64,000 bases of DNA from Arachidicoccus sp. BS20 (GTDB lineage Bacteria; Bacteroidota; Bacteroidia; Chitinophagales; Chitinophagaceae), in NCBI RefSeq assembly GCF_001659705.1, contig NZ_CP015971.1:868001-932000 (forward strand), written 5' to 3'. This document shows positions 32,458-41,775 of this stretch, piece after piece. The position numbers were made by a program, and so were the translations under genes. A model generated the notes under the pieces. The model was not told the DNA's origin. It ran no database searches and worked only from the letters and a program-made list of their open reading frames with translations. Position 1 is the stretch's first letter; every line of letters begins with the position of its first letter.

Positions 32458-33999
32458 TCAAAATACTTTTAAGCCCGTTTTCATCAGCAATAAATACAAA
32501 ATTCCATAAACAACCAGAAATGCAAATGACAACAGAAAATATCTTATCGCAAAGCGAATATTTTTCTTAAACGGAGCCAGCACAATTATCGAAACGAATA
32601 ACACACAGAACGCAACAATAAAATTCAACAAAACCAATACTGCCGAATACACGATAATAAATACAGCAGGCTGCAACACAATGCCCGACAACAGCCCATA
32701 CAACATACCCATAACCGCACTAATGAATGCAAACCATAACGCATATTTCAGCCCGTTTTTACAATTTTTAAAGATGTATTGCTTCAGCGAAAGAGAGGTT
32801 GGCAATATGTCTTTTTTGCGCAGCATTCTTGGCAAGTTCTCCTCTTTATTCAGCACCTTGTTTTTCTTTTGTTTTCTATATCGCGGCAGCCAAATAATAA
32901 AACCTGTAACAAACAATGCTGCAGGAATCAGTCCGCAAATCAAAGCCAGTATTTGCGTTGGCAGTCCGCCAAAGCTGCCATAATGCAATGGTGTGAGCCA
33001 ATTGAAAAAAGCATTCCCTGCTTGCGAAATATCTTTACGGCTGTCAAACAAAATCTTGCCGGAATATTGATCATAAGTAAGTAACTCCAGCTTCCCTGAA
33101 CGCGGTAGCTTTTTACCTGTGTTCATATATAAAACATAAGTTCCCGTCGAGTCGAGCGGCAGCGACATTCCCTGAACACGAGCGTCTGCAATATCCTTCT
33201 CTCCTATTGTAACCATGTTCGCTGGAGAAATTTTTACGGCATGAGCTGCATACACCGATTTTGAACCGAAAGGCTTAGTAGCCTCTTTTGGCGATTGTCC
33301 GTTCATTGCATAAAACGTGGGCAACAAAAACGCATACAGCGTAATGCCAATTCCCGTGAGTGTTAGAAAAGTTACAACAGGCGCAGAATAAAATCCGAGA
33401 ACATTGTGCCAGTCGTAGTTTTGTCTTTTAGCGCTCGCTTTAAAATTCACGGTCAGCACGGTTTTTAGCTGTTTCCATTTTGCAGGAACCCACAATCTTA
33501 ATCCGGAAACCGTAAGAATAAATAAGCATAATGCAGCCACACAAACAATGTATTGACCCACAACAGGTATCAGCAAAGTTCTATGAATATCCATCACAAT
33601 ATTTATAAAAGCGCTTTCGTACAAGCGTTTCCCGCAAAGGCTTCCATCGTAAGGATTAATAAAAACGTTCTCCTGTGTTTTGTAACAATACGCCTGATAC
33701 GATGCCGTTGCGCTCGTATCTTCGCCGGAAATATAACTGATTGGATATTGCGGATATTTCTTTTGGAAAATCTCCGCCGCTTCGCCGATGGACATTTTGT
33801 GCTGCTTCGCCAATACTTCAAACAATTGCGGATTCAGCGTCCTGTCTATCTTATCACGAAAAACCAAAATGCTTCCCGTAATGCCAACAATAGCTACAAT
33901 TGCACCCGCAATAATGCCGAGATACAAATGCCATTTGCCAAACCACCTTTGCTGGTGCTTTGCCCAAGTCAGTTTCCGCAATTTGATTTTTTTGAACAT
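32458..33999 (-). CDS. PepSY-associated TM helix domain protein (siderophore-linked membrane protein)
   Basis: A 513-residue inner-membrane protein. The first TM segment, about 25-50, is LGIIAGAIVAIVGITGSILV, followed by a PepSY-like periplasmic region (SIGEAAEIFQKKYPQYPISY). Further segments follow (DIHRTLLIPVVGQYIV, VLGFYSAPVVTFLTLTGIGI, ILALICGLIPAALFVTGFII), and three more form an extra C-terminal membrane domain. Such PepSY_TM proteins usually lie beside TonB-dependent siderophore receptors and are proposed to reduce ferric complexes in the periplasm. Here it starts 72 bases downstream of the receptor at 34072 in the same direction. Confidence 0.87.
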   Translation of the reverse strand: MFKKIKLRKLTWAKHQQRWFGKWHLYLGIIAGAIVAIVGITGSILVFRDKIDRTLNPQLFEVLAKQHKMSIGEAAEIFQKKYPQYPISYISGEDTSATASYQAYCYKTQENVFINPYDGSLCGKRLYESAFINIVMDIHRTLLIPVVGQYIVCVAALCLFILTVSGLRLWVPAKWKQLKTVLTVNFKASAKRQNYDWHNVLGFYSAPVVTFLTLTGIGITLYAFLLPTFYAMNGQSPKEATKPFGSKSVYAAHAVKISPANMVTIGEKDIADARVQGMSLPLDSTGTYVLYMNTGKKLPRSGKLELLTYDQYSGKILFDSRKDISQAGNAFFNWLTPLHYGSFGGLPTQILALICGLIPAALFVTGFIIWLPRYRKQKKNKVLNKEENLPRMLRKKDILPTSLSLKQYIFKNCKNGLKYALWFAFISAVMGMLYGLLSGIVLQPAVFIIVYSAVLVLLNFIVAFCVLFVSIIVLAPFKKNIRFAIRYFLLSFAFLVVYGILYLLLMKTGLKVF

Positions 34000-34071
34000 A
34001 ACCCTTTTTTAATGCAATGGCTTCGGCACTTTTTCAAGTCCGAAGCCTGTTGATTTTTATTACAACTTTTA

Positions 34072-36654
34072 TTAAAACTTAAACGAAATACTTCCTACAA
34101 ACTGACGCAGCATTTGCGGATTCATAGTCGTATAACCAATCCAGTAATGCTTATTTGTAAGATTATTCAATTTTGCAGAAATGGAAAACTTAGGCTCGTC
34201 ATAGAAAACTGTTGCATTTAAAACAGTATATGCAGGAAGAATAAACTGCCCGTCGGTACGGCTGTTTACAGTGTAAGAATCTCCTACATAGTTTCCTCCA
34301 AAACCAATACCTACATTTCTTATGACACCTTTTGGCACTAAATACGATACCCAAAAATTAGCCATATTTTTTGCGCCTGCGGTTACAGGACGTAAGCCGT
34401 TTACATCGTCCGACGAGTTGATATATTTACTGTTGTTATAAGCGTACCCGGCAATAACATTTAATCCGTTTACGGGCGCAGCAGTTATATTTGCCTCAAA
34501 TCCTTTGCTTTGCTGCGTTCCATTTTGTATGGAAAAGTTAGCATGATCCGGGTCTGCACGTACAATATCCTTTACTTTAATATCATAATAGCTTACTGTA
34601 CCGGAAATTCTTCCATGCGCTGCGTCCAATTTCACACCACCTTCCCATTGATTTGCCTGTTCGGGTTTAAATGTTTTTCCATTAAAATCTGTGCCTGTTT
34701 GATTAGTAAACCCATTTTGATAATTACCGAACAAAGACACTTGCTCTTTCACAATCTGGTATATCAATCCGAATTTTGGGGAGAAAGCCGTTTGCCCGAA
34801 TTTGCCATAATAACTTGCCGTAGTAGCATCATAAGTTCCTTTGTTTTCAAACCTGTCTACTCTTAAACCTGCGGAAACCAGCAACCTGTCTGTAACGTTT
34901 AGCACATCATTTGCATAAGCACTATAACTATACGTTTTTGCAGGGTAATTACTACTGCTCAACTGGCTTACTGCAAATAAAGAATCTACTTTCGCACCAT
35001 TAAAATTGAGATAATTAGGAATGCTTCCTGTTGTAGGAACTACATCAAACGCATCCTGATAAGGAATACCAAAAATATTTCCCGTAGGATTGATATAGTT
35101 CATGTTATAATTGTTCATGTAATAATCAATGCCACCCACGAAACGGTTTCTCAACGAGCCAATCTGGAAATCGCCTATAAAGTTTTGTTGTGCTTCAGCA
35201 ATAGTTTGGCTTCCTACGGGTTTCCAAACCATACGAGCTAAATAATCTGCTCCACCTTGCCCGAAGCTTGGCGCGCCTGCCGCCGCGCTTGTAAGAATAT
35301 TTGGAACGAGATTCGGAATCAAATAAAAGAACGGCATATAACCTTCGGAACTATTGGTATTGATGGACACATTTGTTTGTGAAGTCCAATCGCTTGAAAT
35401 TTTGTAATTCATTTGTCCGTAAAAATCAGCTTCGGACATCGTGTTTTTAATATCATTGGTATAAAACGCGCGCTTATAATCAAGATTCAGTTTATCGGCT
35501 CTGTCTGTTCCGTAAGCTTCCTCCATATTTTTAGGATAAGCAGCCATAATTTGATCTACAACACTTTGGTCTTTTATGCCGCTTAGCAACAAGCCTTCAA
35601 TAGTAGATTTTAACTGGCTCGGAGGAAGGAAATAAGTAATGGTAGAACCGCCTGCGTTGGTCGCAGACATGATTTGTGCATCAAAATTAAAGGAAAGTTT
35701 GTCGTTCACTTTATAAGATAAACTCGGCGCTACAAAATATCTTTTGTTAAACCCGAAATCCTGAAAAGTATTTTGTTTGTTATAAGAACCATTTATTCTG
35801 AAAAGTACATCTCCATCTTGGTCCAAAGGCGTATTCACATCAAAGCTAAGACGGTTCAATCCGTATGACCCGCCGGCATACGTAAGTTCGCCGCCAAATG
35901 TTTTATAAGGTTTTTTAGTTACAACATTTATTAATCCGCCGTAAGAAGTAATATTGTTTCCGAACAATGTTGCCGATGGTCCTTTAATCACTTCTACGTT
36001 TTCAATGCTGCTTGCATCAATTTCCGTATTTGCATTAGAAACCATACCATTTCTCGCTTTAACCTGTGTTCCAAATCCGCGCAGTGAATAATAAGCGCCG
36101 CCAATGCCTGCACGACCAACTGCTTCCCAAAGTTGGGTAACACCTGCTGCATTTTTCAACGCATCGGATACATTGAACGTTAATTGCCGTGCCAATAATT
36201 CTTTTGGAATTACCGTATATACCTGTGAATTTTCCGTAGAACTCAATGGCAGCTTTGCAACATAATCACTCGACTGTGAAGCTGCTTTATTTCTGTTTGC
36301 ATTCACTATCACTTCCTGCAATTGCTGCGCCGTCTCACTAATTACAAAATCCGCATTTAACGTTTCTCCTTCCACAATATCTATTACTTTTTCAATGGGT
36401 GCAACGCCTACGGCATTTACTTTTAGCGTCCAATGTCCGGCAGGAATATTTTTAATACTGTAATTTCCGTCATCATCCGTTATGCTTCCGCGCTTGGCTT
36501 GTTCAATACTTACCGAAATATATGCAGCAGGCTTTCCGTCTGACGTAGTAATTTTTCCTTTAACCATACCGCCGTGATTATCATCGGCAAACGCAACAGT
36601 GCGGCACAAGAATAAAATAAATGTAAATAGAGATAAACGTGTAAAATGTTTCAT
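34072..36654 (-). CDS. TonB-dependent siderophore receptor
   Basis: An 860-residue outer-membrane receptor. The signal peptide ends near residue 24 (CRTVAFADD). A carboxypeptidase-like regulatory domain covers about 30-115 (VKGKITTSDGKPAAYISVSI, DDDGNYSIKNIPAGHWTLKV). The plug follows at about 125-270 with RGFGTQVKARNGM, IENVEVIKGPSATLFGNNIT and GGLINVVTKKP. The 22-strand barrel ends in GSISFKF. The motifs place it with ferric siderophore receptors (FhuA/FoxA-like). ATG 36654 was chosen because it gives the signal peptide directly. Two 18-base direct repeats at 36707-36746 upstream are a likely regulator site. Confidence 0.92.
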   Translation of the reverse strand: MKHFTRLSLFTFILFLCRTVAFADDNHGGMVKGKITTSDGKPAAYISVSIEQAKRGSITDDDGNYSIKNIPAGHWTLKVNAVGVAPIEKVIDIVEGETLNADFVISETAQQLQEVIVNANRNKAASQSSDYVAKLPLSSTENSQVYTVIPKELLARQLTFNVSDALKNAAGVTQLWEAVGRAGIGGAYYSLRGFGTQVKARNGMVSNANTEIDASSIENVEVIKGPSATLFGNNITSYGGLINVVTKKPYKTFGGELTYAGGSYGLNRLSFDVNTPLDQDGDVLFRINGSYNKQNTFQDFGFNKRYFVAPSLSYKVNDKLSFNFDAQIMSATNAGGSTITYFLPPSQLKSTIEGLLLSGIKDQSVVDQIMAAYPKNMEEAYGTDRADKLNLDYKRAFYTNDIKNTMSEADFYGQMNYKISSDWTSQTNVSINTNSSEGYMPFFYLIPNLVPNILTSAAAGAPSFGQGGADYLARMVWKPVGSQTIAEAQQNFIGDFQIGSLRNRFVGGIDYYMNNYNMNYINPTGNIFGIPYQDAFDVVPTTGSIPNYLNFNGAKVDSLFAVSQLSSSNYPAKTYSYSAYANDVLNVTDRLLVSAGLRVDRFENKGTYDATTASYYGKFGQTAFSPKFGLIYQIVKEQVSLFGNYQNGFTNQTGTDFNGKTFKPEQANQWEGGVKLDAAHGRISGTVSYYDIKVKDIVRADPDHANFSIQNGTQQSKGFEANITAAPVNGLNVIAGYAYNNSKYINSSDDVNGLRPVTAGAKNMANFWVSYLVPKGVIRNVGIGFGGNYVGDSYTVNSRTDGQFILPAYTVLNATVFYDEPKFSISAKLNNLTNKHYWIGYTTMNPQMLRQFVGSISFKF

Positions 36655-36706
36655 AATACTTTGATGTGTTAATTCGCCGGCAAAATTGAAACGATTCAAA
36701 TAAAAG

Positions 36707-36746
36707 CATTTACGAAATCGGGAAAAACCATTTACGAAATCGGGAA
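36707..36746. promoter_or_regulatory. Tandem direct-repeat operator candidate (18 bases, 22-base period)
   Basis: CATTTACGAAATCGGGAA occurs exactly at 36707-36724 and 36729-36746. It lies between two divergent outer-membrane receptor genes. The spacing suits an AraC-type activator bound on one face of the helix. A weaker third match, GTTTACCGAAAAGC, follows at about 36783. Confidence 0.6.
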
Positions 36747-36910
36747 TTTTTATTTTTTACCATTCATATAACAAATACAACCGTTTACCGAAAAGCGCTT
36801 TTTGCTATTAGGTACAAAATGAATATTTGCGCAAGAAAGAATTGAGATTTGAAAAAAACTGTAACATTTTTTCCTGATTTGCGTCTTTTATATAAATCAT
36901 CATCTGTCAC

Positions 36911-39316
36911 ATGAAATATCTATTGCTATTCGGTTTTACGCTGTTTACATCAACTACCTTTTCACAAAACGTTGTCAAAGGAAAAATCACAGGCACTACC
37001 GGAAAACCTGTTGCGTATGCTTTTGTTGCGTTGTTAAAAAACGACTCGTTACACAAAGCTGTTTCTGCGAAAATTGCCGATTCATCGGGGAATTATGTTT
37101 TGGAAATACAAGAAAAAGGCAAATTTATTTTGCGTACAACTGCAGTAGGTTACGCAGAAACAAGAGATACGATTGTCGTAAACGATGCATCGCAAGAGAT
37201 TAATCTGACGATGAAAAAATCGGAAAATAATTTACACGACGTAACCGTTTCCGCACAAAAACCTGTGATTGAAAGAAAGATTGACCGGTTGGTAATGAAT
37301 GTGGAAAATAATCCGTTGGCAACAGGGAAATCTTCTATGGAAACCATTGGTCTTGCGCCCGGAGTTGTAATTTTCAACAATCAAATTATGCTGAACGGCG
37401 TTGCCATTTCAAAGATTATGGTAAACGGAAAAATGCTGCAACTTTCCGGACAAGGACTTGTAAATTATCTTAATTCATTGCGCAGCGACAATATAAAATC
37501 GATTGAATTAATGGCACATCCGCCGGCAGAATATGAAGCCGAAGGCGCGGGCGGCATCATTAATATTATTTTAAAACGCCAAACGCAAGCGGGCTTGAAC
37601 GGCAGTGTTTACGGCAATTTTATTCAAGGCAAAAGATACCCGGGAACGAGCGATGGTGTGCAACTGAATTTCAAAAGCGGCAAAGTGGGATTGTTTGCAA
37701 ATTATGATTATGACCATGAAAAATTTTATCAGGATTTATCGCAGGAACGCAGCTTTACCAACAATGGAATTTACACGGCGACCGACAACGCGATTAAATA
37801 CGATGCAAGCAACAGCATTCGCACAGGCTTAACTTACGACATTACAGGTAAGCAATATCTGGCGATTGATTACACAGGCACTTTCAACAATCATAAAGAA
37901 AATTTCAAAGCAGAAAGCAATGTAAATTATCCCGAAAACCCCGATAACAACAGCGTTTCCAAAGGATTGTTTCCGAATAGTTTTACCGGGAAATACAATG
38001 ATGTCGGTTTGAATTATCACATAAAAACCGATACACTCGGCTCTGCGTTTACGCTCCTCTCCGATTATACGCATAACTCAAATAAAGTAAACAACAACGT
38101 TACCAATACAACCATTGCAAACGGTGTTTCGACCGACACAGCTTACCGGAATTTTACGCCGTCCACAGCAAATATCTTTACCGCTGACGCTAAATATCTA
38201 AAAGTATTCAACACCGCAAACAGCTTGAGTTTTGGCGCAAAACTAAGTGCCACAAGCATCGACAATGAAGCTGCGTTCCAATATCAAAGTCCGTATGGAA
38301 GTGAATGGCTGGACAATATTCCGCAAAATTTTATTTACGATTATAAAGAACACATTATTGCCGGATATATAAAATATCAGGGAAGAATTTTGAACACAGA
38401 TGTGCAGGCTGGTTTGCGCGGCGAGAATACCAATTACACCGGCGAGCTGCACGATACTTCTTACGCAAAAAACGGAAAGAATTATTTCGGTTTGTTTCCG
38501 TCCGTATTTTTGAGAAGAACGTTGAACAAAGCGGGCGATGAAAGTCTGACCTTTATTTACACGCGCCGTTTGAGCCGTCCGTCGTTTGACGATTTGAATC
38601 CGCACGTTGTGTATGTCGATAATTATACCACAGGTCGCGGCAATCCATATTTGCAGCCGGAATACGATAATTCGTATGAACTGGATTATACTTTAAAAAA
38701 TAAATACACATTTGTCGCCAATTATTTCCACGCAACGGATGTAATCACAAACGGTATTCATCCTGTAGCGGGAAGTCCCAACCAAATGACGCAACAACCT
38801 CAAAATGCAGGCACCTCAACCAAATGGATGTTGAATGCATACATTCCCGTAAAGATTACAAAATGGTGGACAATGGGTAATTATGCGGAATATGATTATC
38901 AACATTTGAATGCGCCGGACGCTTATAATATCTCTGAAAATTTAATCACACTTTCAACAACCGCACAGTTTAATTTAGGAAAAGATTTTACCGCAAGCTG
39001 GCACACGTTTTATCTAAATAAAATTATTGAAGGCAATGCCGTCATCAATCATATAACCAGAACGAGTATTGCTTTGCAGAAGAAATTTCTCAATCAACGC
39101 TTAACAGTGAAAGCCTCTGCCGACGATATTTTCGGCGGGAAAAACGAAAACGTAAGCGGCACATTTTATTACACCGATTTCAATTTACGTTTCCGAAATC
39201 AAAACCAATGGCAAAAATTTACGCTCGGCATTGTGTACAATTTCGATTTGGGAAAAACTTTCAAATCACACAAAATCGAAAGCAGCAACGCAGACGAACA
39301 AAGCAGGCTGAAATAG
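36911..39316 (+). CDS. TonB-dependent-receptor-like outer membrane beta-barrel protein
   Basis: An 801-residue outer-membrane protein. The signal peptide (TLFTSTTFSQN) is followed by a carboxypeptidase-like regulatory domain (about 20-100), with GKITGTTGKPVAYAFVALLK and SGNYVLEIQEKGKFILRTTA. A short plug-like domain follows with APGVVIFNNQIMLNGVAISK and IELMAHPPAEYEAEGAGGII. The large C-terminal barrel has RRLSRPSFDDLNPHVVYVDN and RGNPYLQPEYDNSYELDYTL, both typical of the outer-membrane beta-barrel 3 family (OMP_b-brl_3). The ligand is unknown. It is divergent from the siderophore receptor across the repeats at 36707. Confidence 0.9.
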   Translation: MKYLLLFGFTLFTSTTFSQNVVKGKITGTTGKPVAYAFVALLKNDSLHKAVSAKIADSSGNYVLEIQEKGKFILRTTAVGYAETRDTIVVNDASQEINLTMKKSENNLHDVTVSAQKPVIERKIDRLVMNVENNPLATGKSSMETIGLAPGVVIFNNQIMLNGVAISKIMVNGKMLQLSGQGLVNYLNSLRSDNIKSIELMAHPPAEYEAEGAGGIINIILKRQTQAGLNGSVYGNFIQGKRYPGTSDGVQLNFKSGKVGLFANYDYDHEKFYQDLSQERSFTNNGIYTATDNAIKYDASNSIRTGLTYDITGKQYLAIDYTGTFNNHKENFKAESNVNYPENPDNNSVSKGLFPNSFTGKYNDVGLNYHIKTDTLGSAFTLLSDYTHNSNKVNNNVTNTTIANGVSTDTAYRNFTPSTANIFTADAKYLKVFNTANSLSFGAKLSATSIDNEAAFQYQSPYGSEWLDNIPQNFIYDYKEHIIAGYIKYQGRILNTDVQAGLRGENTNYTGELHDTSYAKNGKNYFGLFPSVFLRRTLNKAGDESLTFIYTRRLSRPSFDDLNPHVVYVDNYTTGRGNPYLQPEYDNSYELDYTLKNKYTFVANYFHATDVITNGIHPVAGSPNQMTQQPQNAGTSTKWMLNAYIPVKITKWWTMGNYAEYDYQHLNAPDAYNISENLITLSTTAQFNLGKDFTASWHTFYLNKIIEGNAVINHITRTSIALQKKFLNQRLTVKASADDIFGGKNENVSGTFYYTDFNLRFRNQNQWQKFTLGIVYNFDLGKTFKSHKIESSNADEQSRLK

Positions 39317-39365
39317 TCTGAACCATGATTTAAAGGATTTAATGATTTGCAGGAAATGGGACTGC

Positions 39366-39387
39366 CTTCTATGTTTCTATGTGGTTA
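39366..39387 (+). repeat. Half-copy of the CATAG-type intergenic repeat
   Basis: CTTCTATGTTTCTATGTGGTT is related to the right arm at 28658-28675. No inverted partner is nearby. Confidence 0.45.
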
Positions 39388-39421
39388 AATGTTATAATGA
39401 CGTGAAGAGATTCGTTGTCAT

Positions 39422-39429
39422 TATCTTTG
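39422..39429 (+). promoter_or_regulatory. -7 promoter element of the nitroreductase gene
   Basis: TATCTTTG, an exact TAnnTTTG match, 25 bases before the ATG at 39455. No TTG is positioned 19 bases upstream. Confidence 0.5.
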
Positions 39430-39454
39430 CAGCCGTAAATACTCAAAAAGACAC

Positions 39455-40042
39455 ATGACAAATTTTGAAATCATCTCAAAAACAATTACCGAAAGGCGCA
39501 GTACAAAACCGCAAATTTTTAACGGAAAGAAAATTGATAATGCAGTAATCGAACAATTATTAAATCTCGCAAACTGGGCGCCCACGCACGCTTTCACAGA
39601 ACCCTGGCGCTTCGTTGTAATGCATGGCGACGGCGTAAAACGCTTTTGCGAAGACCATGCAAATCTCTATAAACAAAACACACCTGAAGAAAAATTCATA
39701 CAAGCAACGTATGATAAATTAAAAACACAAGGCGATTCAGTTTCGCATATTATCGCTGTATTTTCAAAGCGCGGCGAAAACCCGAATATTCCGGAACTGG
39801 AAGAAATTTGTGCAACAGCCTGCGCCGTACAAAATATTTTATTGGGCGCTGAAAGTCTTGATATTGCTGCATTGTGGAGTACCGGAGGACAAATTTTAAA
39901 ACCTTCGATGAAACAATATCTGAACTTACGCGAAGAAGATACGATGCTCGGAATTTTGTATCTTGGCTACACCGACCAACCGAAACCTGCGGGCAAGAGA
40001 CTGGTTTCAATGGAAGAAAAAGTAATGTGGTATAGAAGTTAA
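39455..40042 (+). CDS. Nitroreductase family protein (YdjA-like)
   Basis: A 195-residue FMN-dependent oxidoreductase. The FMN-binding N-terminus reads TERRSTKPQIFNG (about 12-24), followed by LLNLANWAPTHAFTEPWRFV (about 36-55), the family signature, and later ACAVQNILLGAESLDIAALW with the second FMN contact and LGILYLGY near the C-terminus. The size and missing extra helices fit the short YdjA-like group. It probably reduces nitro or quinone compounds with NAD(P)H; the physiological substrate is unknown. Confidence 0.92.
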   Translation: MTNFEIISKTITERRSTKPQIFNGKKIDNAVIEQLLNLANWAPTHAFTEPWRFVVMHGDGVKRFCEDHANLYKQNTPEEKFIQATYDKLKTQGDSVSHIIAVFSKRGENPNIPELEEICATACAVQNILLGAESLDIAALWSTGGQILKPSMKQYLNLREEDTMLGILYLGYTDQPKPAGKRLVSMEEKVMWYRS

Positions 40043-40125
40043 TCAGAACGAGTGCTTGGATGGATTATCATAATCGTCATAAACAATTTGCGTTCTATTG
40101 TTTAAATAAATTCGTGTAATAAATA

Positions 40126-40689
40126 ATGAACAAACTCATCATCATCACAGCGCCATCGGGCGCAGGTAAAAGTTCCATAGCGCATTATTTGCTAAGCAAA
40201 CATCCAAACCTTGCATTTTCAATTTCCGCTGCGACACGTGCACCGCGCGGCAAAGAGCAAAATGGTGTAGATTATTATTTTATGTCTGCCGAAGAATTTC
40301 AGGAAAAGATTGAACAAAATAAATTCATCGAATGGGAAATGGTGTATGAAGGGAAATATTACGGCACATTAAAATCTGAACTCGAAAGAATCTGGCACGA
40401 AGGTAAAACTCCTATGCTCGACATTGATGTGAAAGGCGCAATTCATGTGCAGAAGCAATTTGGCAGTAATTGCCTTTCCATTTTCATTGAGCCGCCATCA
40501 ATTGATGCGCTGCGCCAAAGACTGGAAAGCCGGAATACAGATACAAAAGAAAGCATCGAAACCCGCATTAATAAAGCATCATACGAATTATCGTTCAAAA
40601 ACCATTTTGACAAAATTATCGTGAATGATGAATTGAAACGAGCTTGTATGGAAACAGAAGAAACCATTCAATCGTTTTTAAAAAAGTAA
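40126..40689 (+). CDS. gmk: Guanylate kinase
   Basis: Phosphorylates GMP to GDP with ATP; essential in nucleotide metabolism. It has 187 residues. The P-loop APSGAGKSS is at 9-17. The GMP-binding part has FSISAATRAPRGKEQNGVDY (about 31-50) and FIEWEMVYEGKYYGT (about 66-80). MLDIDVKGAIHVQKQF is Walker B-like, and the lid contains RLESRNTDTKESIETRINKA. The stop is three bases before the start of the ABC permease gene, so the two are probably co-transcribed. Confidence 0.97.
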   Translation: MNKLIIITAPSGAGKSSIAHYLLSKHPNLAFSISAATRAPRGKEQNGVDYYFMSAEEFQEKIEQNKFIEWEMVYEGKYYGTLKSELERIWHEGKTPMLDIDVKGAIHVQKQFGSNCLSIFIEPPSIDALRQRLESRNTDTKESIETRINKASYELSFKNHFDKIIVNDELKRACMETEETIQSFLKK

Positions 40690-40692
40690 TAA

Positions 40693-41739
40693 ATGCTGAA
40701 CTTCCTTATAAAAAGAATTGCTTACGGCATACTCGTTTTAATAGGCGTAGTGGTGCTTGTGTTTTTTTTATTTCAAGGTTTCGGCGACCCGGCGCGATTG
40801 GTTCTCGGACAAAGCGGCGATAGCGCAACCATTCAAAATGTACGCAAAGAACTCGCGCTCGACCAACCAAAATGGAAGCAATTTGTATTGTATCTAAACG
40901 ACGTCTCTCCTGTTTCCGTCAACACGCAACAGGAAATTAATGATAAACAATTAAAAGGCTTTTTTATTGGCGGTAAAGAAAAAATCGGTATTAAAATTCC
41001 TTACCTGCGCCGCTCTTATCAGACAAAACAACAAGTGTCCGAAGTATTGATGGACGCGCTTCCGGGAACAATTATACTTGCGTTTGCAGCAATTGTTGTT
41101 GCGATTGTTTTGGGTATTCCTTTGGGAATTCTATCGGCAATCAAAAAAGGAACTTGGCTTGATACTTCTTCTGTTTTTGCAAGCGTGTTGGGCATTTCAG
41201 CTCCTTCATTTTTCATCGGAATTATCGTTGCTTATTTGTTTGGCTTTGTGCTGCATAAATATACCGGCTTGTACATGACAGGCAGCCTGTACGAATACGA
41301 TGCGATTAACGGGAAACATTTAGCGCTGCAAAATTTAATTCTTCCGGCAATTACTTTAGGCATTCGTCCGTTGGCAATTATTGTGCAACTTACACGAAGC
41401 ACTATGCTCGATGTGCTGAACAAAGATTACATACGCACGGCTTTTGCAAAAGGTCTGAGTAAAAATGCCGTTGTGTGGAAACACGCATTGCCAAACGCGC
41501 TGAACCCTGTAATGACTGCAGTTACAGGCTGGTTTGCCGAGCTGCTTGCAGGTGCATTTTTTGTCGAATATATTTTCAACTGGAAAGGCATCGGCAAGAC
41601 AACTGTTGATGCTTTGGATAATCTTGACTTCCCCGTTGTAATGGGCAGCGTACTGATTACTGCGGCATTTTTTGTAGCCGTAAATATTCTTGCCGATGTG
41701 CTTTATGGCATCATTGACCCGAGGATAAGGATTAAATAA
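40693..41739 (+). CDS. ABC transporter permease (DppB/OppB type)
   Basis: A 348-residue inner-membrane permease. The N-terminal TM segment is IAYGILVLIGVVVLVFFLFQ, followed by FGDPARLVLG, the DppB-family start. The core TM region begins LPGTIILAFAAIVVAIVLGI. The EAA loop reads DYIRTAFAKGLSKNAVVWKH, followed by ALPNALNPVMTAVTGWFAEL and VEYIFNWKGIGKTTVDALDN. It would import peptides or nickel with a DppC-type partner, a binding protein and ATPases, but none is adjacent. It follows gmk by 3 bases and is terminated against the MarR-GNAT gene. Confidence 0.9.
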   Translation: MLNFLIKRIAYGILVLIGVVVLVFFLFQGFGDPARLVLGQSGDSATIQNVRKELALDQPKWKQFVLYLNDVSPVSVNTQQEINDKQLKGFFIGGKEKIGIKIPYLRRSYQTKQQVSEVLMDALPGTIILAFAAIVVAIVLGIPLGILSAIKKGTWLDTSSVFASVLGISAPSFFIGIIVAYLFGFVLHKYTGLYMTGSLYEYDAINGKHLALQNLILPAITLGIRPLAIIVQLTRSTMLDVLNKDYIRTAFAKGLSKNAVVWKHALPNALNPVMTAVTGWFAELLAGAFFVEYIFNWKGIGKTTVDALDNLDFPVVMGSVLITAAFFVAVNILADVLYGIIDPRIRIK

Positions 41740-41752
41740 CGTTTGGTAAAAG

Positions 41753-41775
41753 AAAATTAGGCTGTGCCTAATTTT
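41753..41775. terminator. Bidirectional hairpin between convergent genes
   Basis: The arms AAAATTAGGC and GCCTAATTTT form a perfect 10-base-pair stem with a 3-base loop. It overlaps the last codons of the MarR-GNAT gene and lies 14 bases after the permease stop. Confidence 0.6.

Noticed and set aside
36707-36746. Start of a CRISPR or integron repeat
   Set aside because: Only two exact copies with 4-base separation; operator geometry explains it better.
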